31,774 nucleotides of DNA, from positions 1-31,774 of the forward strand of contig JAWQRN010000305.1 of the NCBI GenBank assembly GCA_033557685.1, given 5' to 3'. Origin of the DNA: Sperchopsis tessellata (taxonomy: Eukaryota > Arthropoda > Insecta > Coleoptera > Hydrophilidae). Each line of letters opens with the position of its first letter. The first letter of the stretch is position 1. The notes below the pieces were generated by a model. That model saw only the letters and a list, made by a program, of their open reading frames with translations. It had not been told where the DNA came from and ran no database searches. A program made the translations under genes and the position numbers. This document shows, piece by piece, positions 29,440 through 31,774 of this stretch.

Positions 29440-29669
29440 CAATCTCACAGGAGAAGACAAACAAATAATTTTCGTTCCCCATAAAGTAACCTCTGATGAG
29501 TGGAAATAGAGTTCAATCAAAATATTTTCTCCAGGGTTTACCTTTATAGATGGAAGGATTAAATAAAATTGATTCTCCGTGATCCTCCTTATGTTTGTTA
29601 TATCAGTTTCTATACCTCGCATCGCGAGTTGGTTTCTCAATCTCGTCGATTCTTTGAAAGTTTCATAAG
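29440..29669 (-). CDS. candidate internal exon, weakly M1 aminopeptidase-like
   Basis: On the minus strand an acceptor-like GTATTAG (complement of about 29680) is followed by an open frame reading ETFKESTRLRNQLAMRGIET, then ITENQFYLILPSIKVNPGEN and ILIELYFHSSEVTLWGTK, and then a donor-like CCT/GTGAGA at about 29443. The pattern (F/Y)xxIxL...IxxGxxIxIxLxFxS is that of the N-terminal beta domain of M1 aminopeptidases (arthropod aminopeptidase N). The match is short and lacks diagnostic GAMEN or HExxH motifs, which lie in later exons. No neighbouring exon is seen. It could be chance or another beta-rich protein. Confidence 0.3.
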
Positions 29670-29869
29670 CCTAATACACACCAGACAATAAAATCCATGC
29701 GGCATTGTTTAATCTAATAGAAGATCTGTCCGCCGAGAGAATATTAGCGAAAAGGGATAAGTGAAAGATGCTCGAGAAGAACAAACACTTAGAAATGCTT
29801 TTAAAGTTTTCAATTTGGATCTTCTTACTTCTGTGGGAATGCTTTTGAAGGATAAAATACACATTTTAC

Positions 29870-30820
29870 GATTTTAATAACTACTAGGCAATATGGATAG
29901 TAGAAAGCAAAAATGTAAAATTGTCCTACTTTTATTTATACAGTGTACGGAAACGATGCTTTTAAATCATTGATATTGATTTAACATTATCTTTATTATT
30001 ACTTCTAGTCTTGTAGTCTTCCGGATAAAGTTTATGAATTGAGATTCACCATCTTTGGAAGTTAATGGTGGTTTACCAACTGCACAAATTTTATTATTAC
30101 TTAATTTACTTAAAGGGCACCTGTATGCAAATAATTTACGTCACATGTATATATTACTCTTATTGTATACCGTGAATCCCAGTTAAGAACTAATCCTATG
30201 GGGATCTTGGTTATTATTATAAGATAAGATCAAAAAAAATATCTCAAATTTTTTTTCTAAATTCGTATTATAGTATTTCGTTTATTAGACAAAGTGACTT
30301 TAAATATATCAAAATTATTTTAAACTAAGGGCCTATTTAATAAAAATAAATTTTCTTTAGTTTTTTTTGACAAATGACAAAATATATTTACGTATTATAA
30401 GCATAAAATTCTCCAAAAGTATCAAACATAAAATATTCTTTAACTACAGACACGGTACAATGCTCTTATGATATGTTCTCTAGACACTAGCGAATGTTTT
30501 AATTTCATCTCATGTTTAAGCTATTATATTAAAATTTTTAATAATTTGTTATACATATGAGATTATTTTTATGTACGTATATATTTGTTTTTTAAACAGT
30601 TAAGATAGCTGCAAATGGACAATAGGTCAAAAAGCATTCACAAAAGGATGAAAAGCATTATGAATCTGAACTTAAACATGCCGTAAAATAGTTTACAGGG
30701 CTGCCAAATGATTTATTTTTTCTAAGGGTTGGGACATAGGTTGACAACATAAACATATACCCACCAAAAGGACTACTTTTTGGCCATACAAATGCAGATT
30801 CTTACGAGTAGTAATATCAA
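29870..30820. other. AT-rich stretch, no gene seen
   Basis: No recognisable coding, RNA or repeat structure was found apart from poly(T) runs near 30250 and 30361. Confidence 0.45.
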
Positions 30821-30829
30821 ACAAATATC

Positions 30830-31774
30830 AATGACTTTTTTATCTTAGTAAGGTTTTCAGTACAGTTAACCTTAAACTAATATTACATAAAATAAAAATA
30901 TGTGGTACAAGAGGCAAAGTTAATGATTGGCTGAGGTCATAATTACCAAACAAAACTCAGAGAGTGTTACTGATGAGAGATGATGATATGTTTAGATCGC
31001 AGTGCACTGCATTAAAAACATGCGTACCATAGGGTAGCTTGTTGCGACCTCTGCTGTATATTATATTTGTAAATGACATGACTATGAATCTTCCAGGTAA
31101 CAACTGTATATTATTCTTTGCTCGTGATACTTATATATTTTCAAGCAAAAACCCATAATCAGCTATATATCTAAGCTATTACTGTATAGATGTATAAACG
31201 AACGAAATGACGGAGGCATACTGGTGCGGCCAGGCAATAAGTCAATTCAAATCCAAACAACTTGCAACTTTTTATGTCTAGAGCTAAATTGCAAACTTAA
31301 ATGGTCAGTACAGATCGCTGCTGATAAAAATAAATTATAATGAAACGGTTGAATATATCTATATTGCAAACGTATTGTTGCCTTTGTAAATTCCAGGTTA
31401 AGTTAATGTTCCATTAAAAAGGAAATTAGGTATTTTGTGGATGTTCTTCATAATTAAAGAAACTACGTATATAGACCTTACACAAATTTATTATATAAAA
31501 GCGACCGGTTTCGACCTACTCAGGTCACGTCACATTCATGTAACCCAAAAGAATTGTCAAGTTTGAATATGACCTGAGTTGGTCGAAACCGATCGCTTTT
31601 ATATAATAAAATTGTGGAAGGACTATATACGTATTTTCTTTAATTATAAGTTAAGGTTGTTTGTGCAGGGGTTATGCCGCGGATTCAGCGGGCTTGTTTG
31701 TGGTGCAAAAAAGAATAGTTCAAAACATTCTGGGGTTGCCTTTCCGGAATTCGTTTAGGGACGTGTTTATATAT
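30830..31774 (+). pseudogene. non-LTR reverse transcriptase remnant, interrupted, runs off the window end
   Basis: Plus-strand translation gives LSKVFSTVNLKLILHKIKIC then GTRGKVNDWLRS (block DLSKAFDTVNHxxLLxKLxxYGxRG), RVLLMRDDDMF, CVP-stop-GSLLRPLLYIIFVND then MTMNLPGNN (block GVPQGSxLGPLLFxIYVNDM), CILFFARDTYIFSSKN (catalytic FADDT read FARDT, second Asp lost), LNCKLKWSVQI (thumb LDxxLxWxxHI), and after an insertion FVVQKRIVQNILGLPFRNSF then RDVF (LQKRxxRxIxGxxxRxSCRxxF). This is a Jockey/RTE-like architecture with stops and a mutated active site. The coding part is split by the fold-back element at 31450-31647. Confidence 0.7.
31450..31647. mobile_element. fold-back element (long inverted repeat) inside the RT remnant
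   Basis: The left arm (about 31450-31527) and the right arm (about 31569-31647) are inverted copies. Both read, from the outside in, ATAATTAAAGAAA, TACGTATATAG, TTATTATATAAAAGCG and GGTTTCGACC. The loop is about 40 bp. The arms differ by a few substitutions (GCGACCGG against GCGATCGG). No coding capacity. Inward the arms carry CCTGAG...GGTCGAAACC, which resembles terminal repeats of Penelope-like elements, but no protein supports that. Confidence 0.8.

Overview
The window is AT-rich eukaryotic DNA, almost certainly from an arthropod and probably an insect. No bacterial operons, rRNA or convincing tRNA genes are visible. The organism call rests on three things: a spliced FKBP-type gene whose first exon resembles insect ER-resident FKBPs, a dense load of arthropod-type mobile elements (Jockey-like and CR1-like non-LTR retroelements, a Penelope-like element, Tc1/mariner-superfamily DDE transposons, a Harbinger-type MITE), and long gene-free AT-rich stretches. 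I cannot name the order or species. The best supported host gene is the first coding exon of a secreted/ER FKBP peptidyl-prolyl isomerase (21775-21962, +), with a promoter-like stretch just upstream. No later FKBP exon is visible, so its first intron would run to or past the window end and would contain every mobile element from 24.1 kb onward. A THAP zinc-finger exon (4777-5074, -) and a converging exon candidate (4318-4497, +) may be host genes or transposon-derived. A weak aminopeptidase-like exon candidate lies at 29.4-29.7 kb (-).

Layout. 0-4 kb: remnant of an uncharacterised repetitive arthropod gene family, a 132-bp tandem duplication, and a Jockey-type reverse transcriptase (RT) remnant (-). 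4.3-5.1 kb: the two exon candidates. 6.9-8.4 kb: a DDE transposase remnant abutting a CR1-like RT remnant, then a scrap of Penelope terminal repeat. 8.6-11.9 kb: a non-LTR 3' tail, a Tc1-like element with long inverted repeats and a decayed transposase, and a nearly perfect 900-bp tandem duplication of its right end. 12.6-15.8 kb: five copies of a quasi-palindrome (TGTAACATCCGTTACA) flanking a decayed gene of the same uncharacterised family as at 0.9-1.2 kb, with an RT remnant on its right side. 16.2-18.2 kb: a short RT scrap and a second, internally deleted copy of the CR1-like element in opposite orientation. 18.2-21.5 kb: no recognisable genes. 21.5-22 kb: FKBP promoter and exon 1. 24.2-26.1 kb: tail-to-tail DDE transposase remnants, then a Penelope-like element (RT plus truncated GIY-YIG endonuclease) with a degenerate hammerhead-ribozyme-like motif in its terminal repeat. 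26.5-29.1 kb: fold-back MITEs and another DDE transposase remnant. 30.8 kb to the end: a non-LTR RT remnant interrupted by a fold-back element.

All transposon genes seen carry stops or frameshifts, so none looks autonomous. The most unusual item is the 12.6-15.8 kb block, where a recurring palindromic motif brackets a decayed gene of a widespread but functionally unexplained family. This could be an undescribed transposon type.
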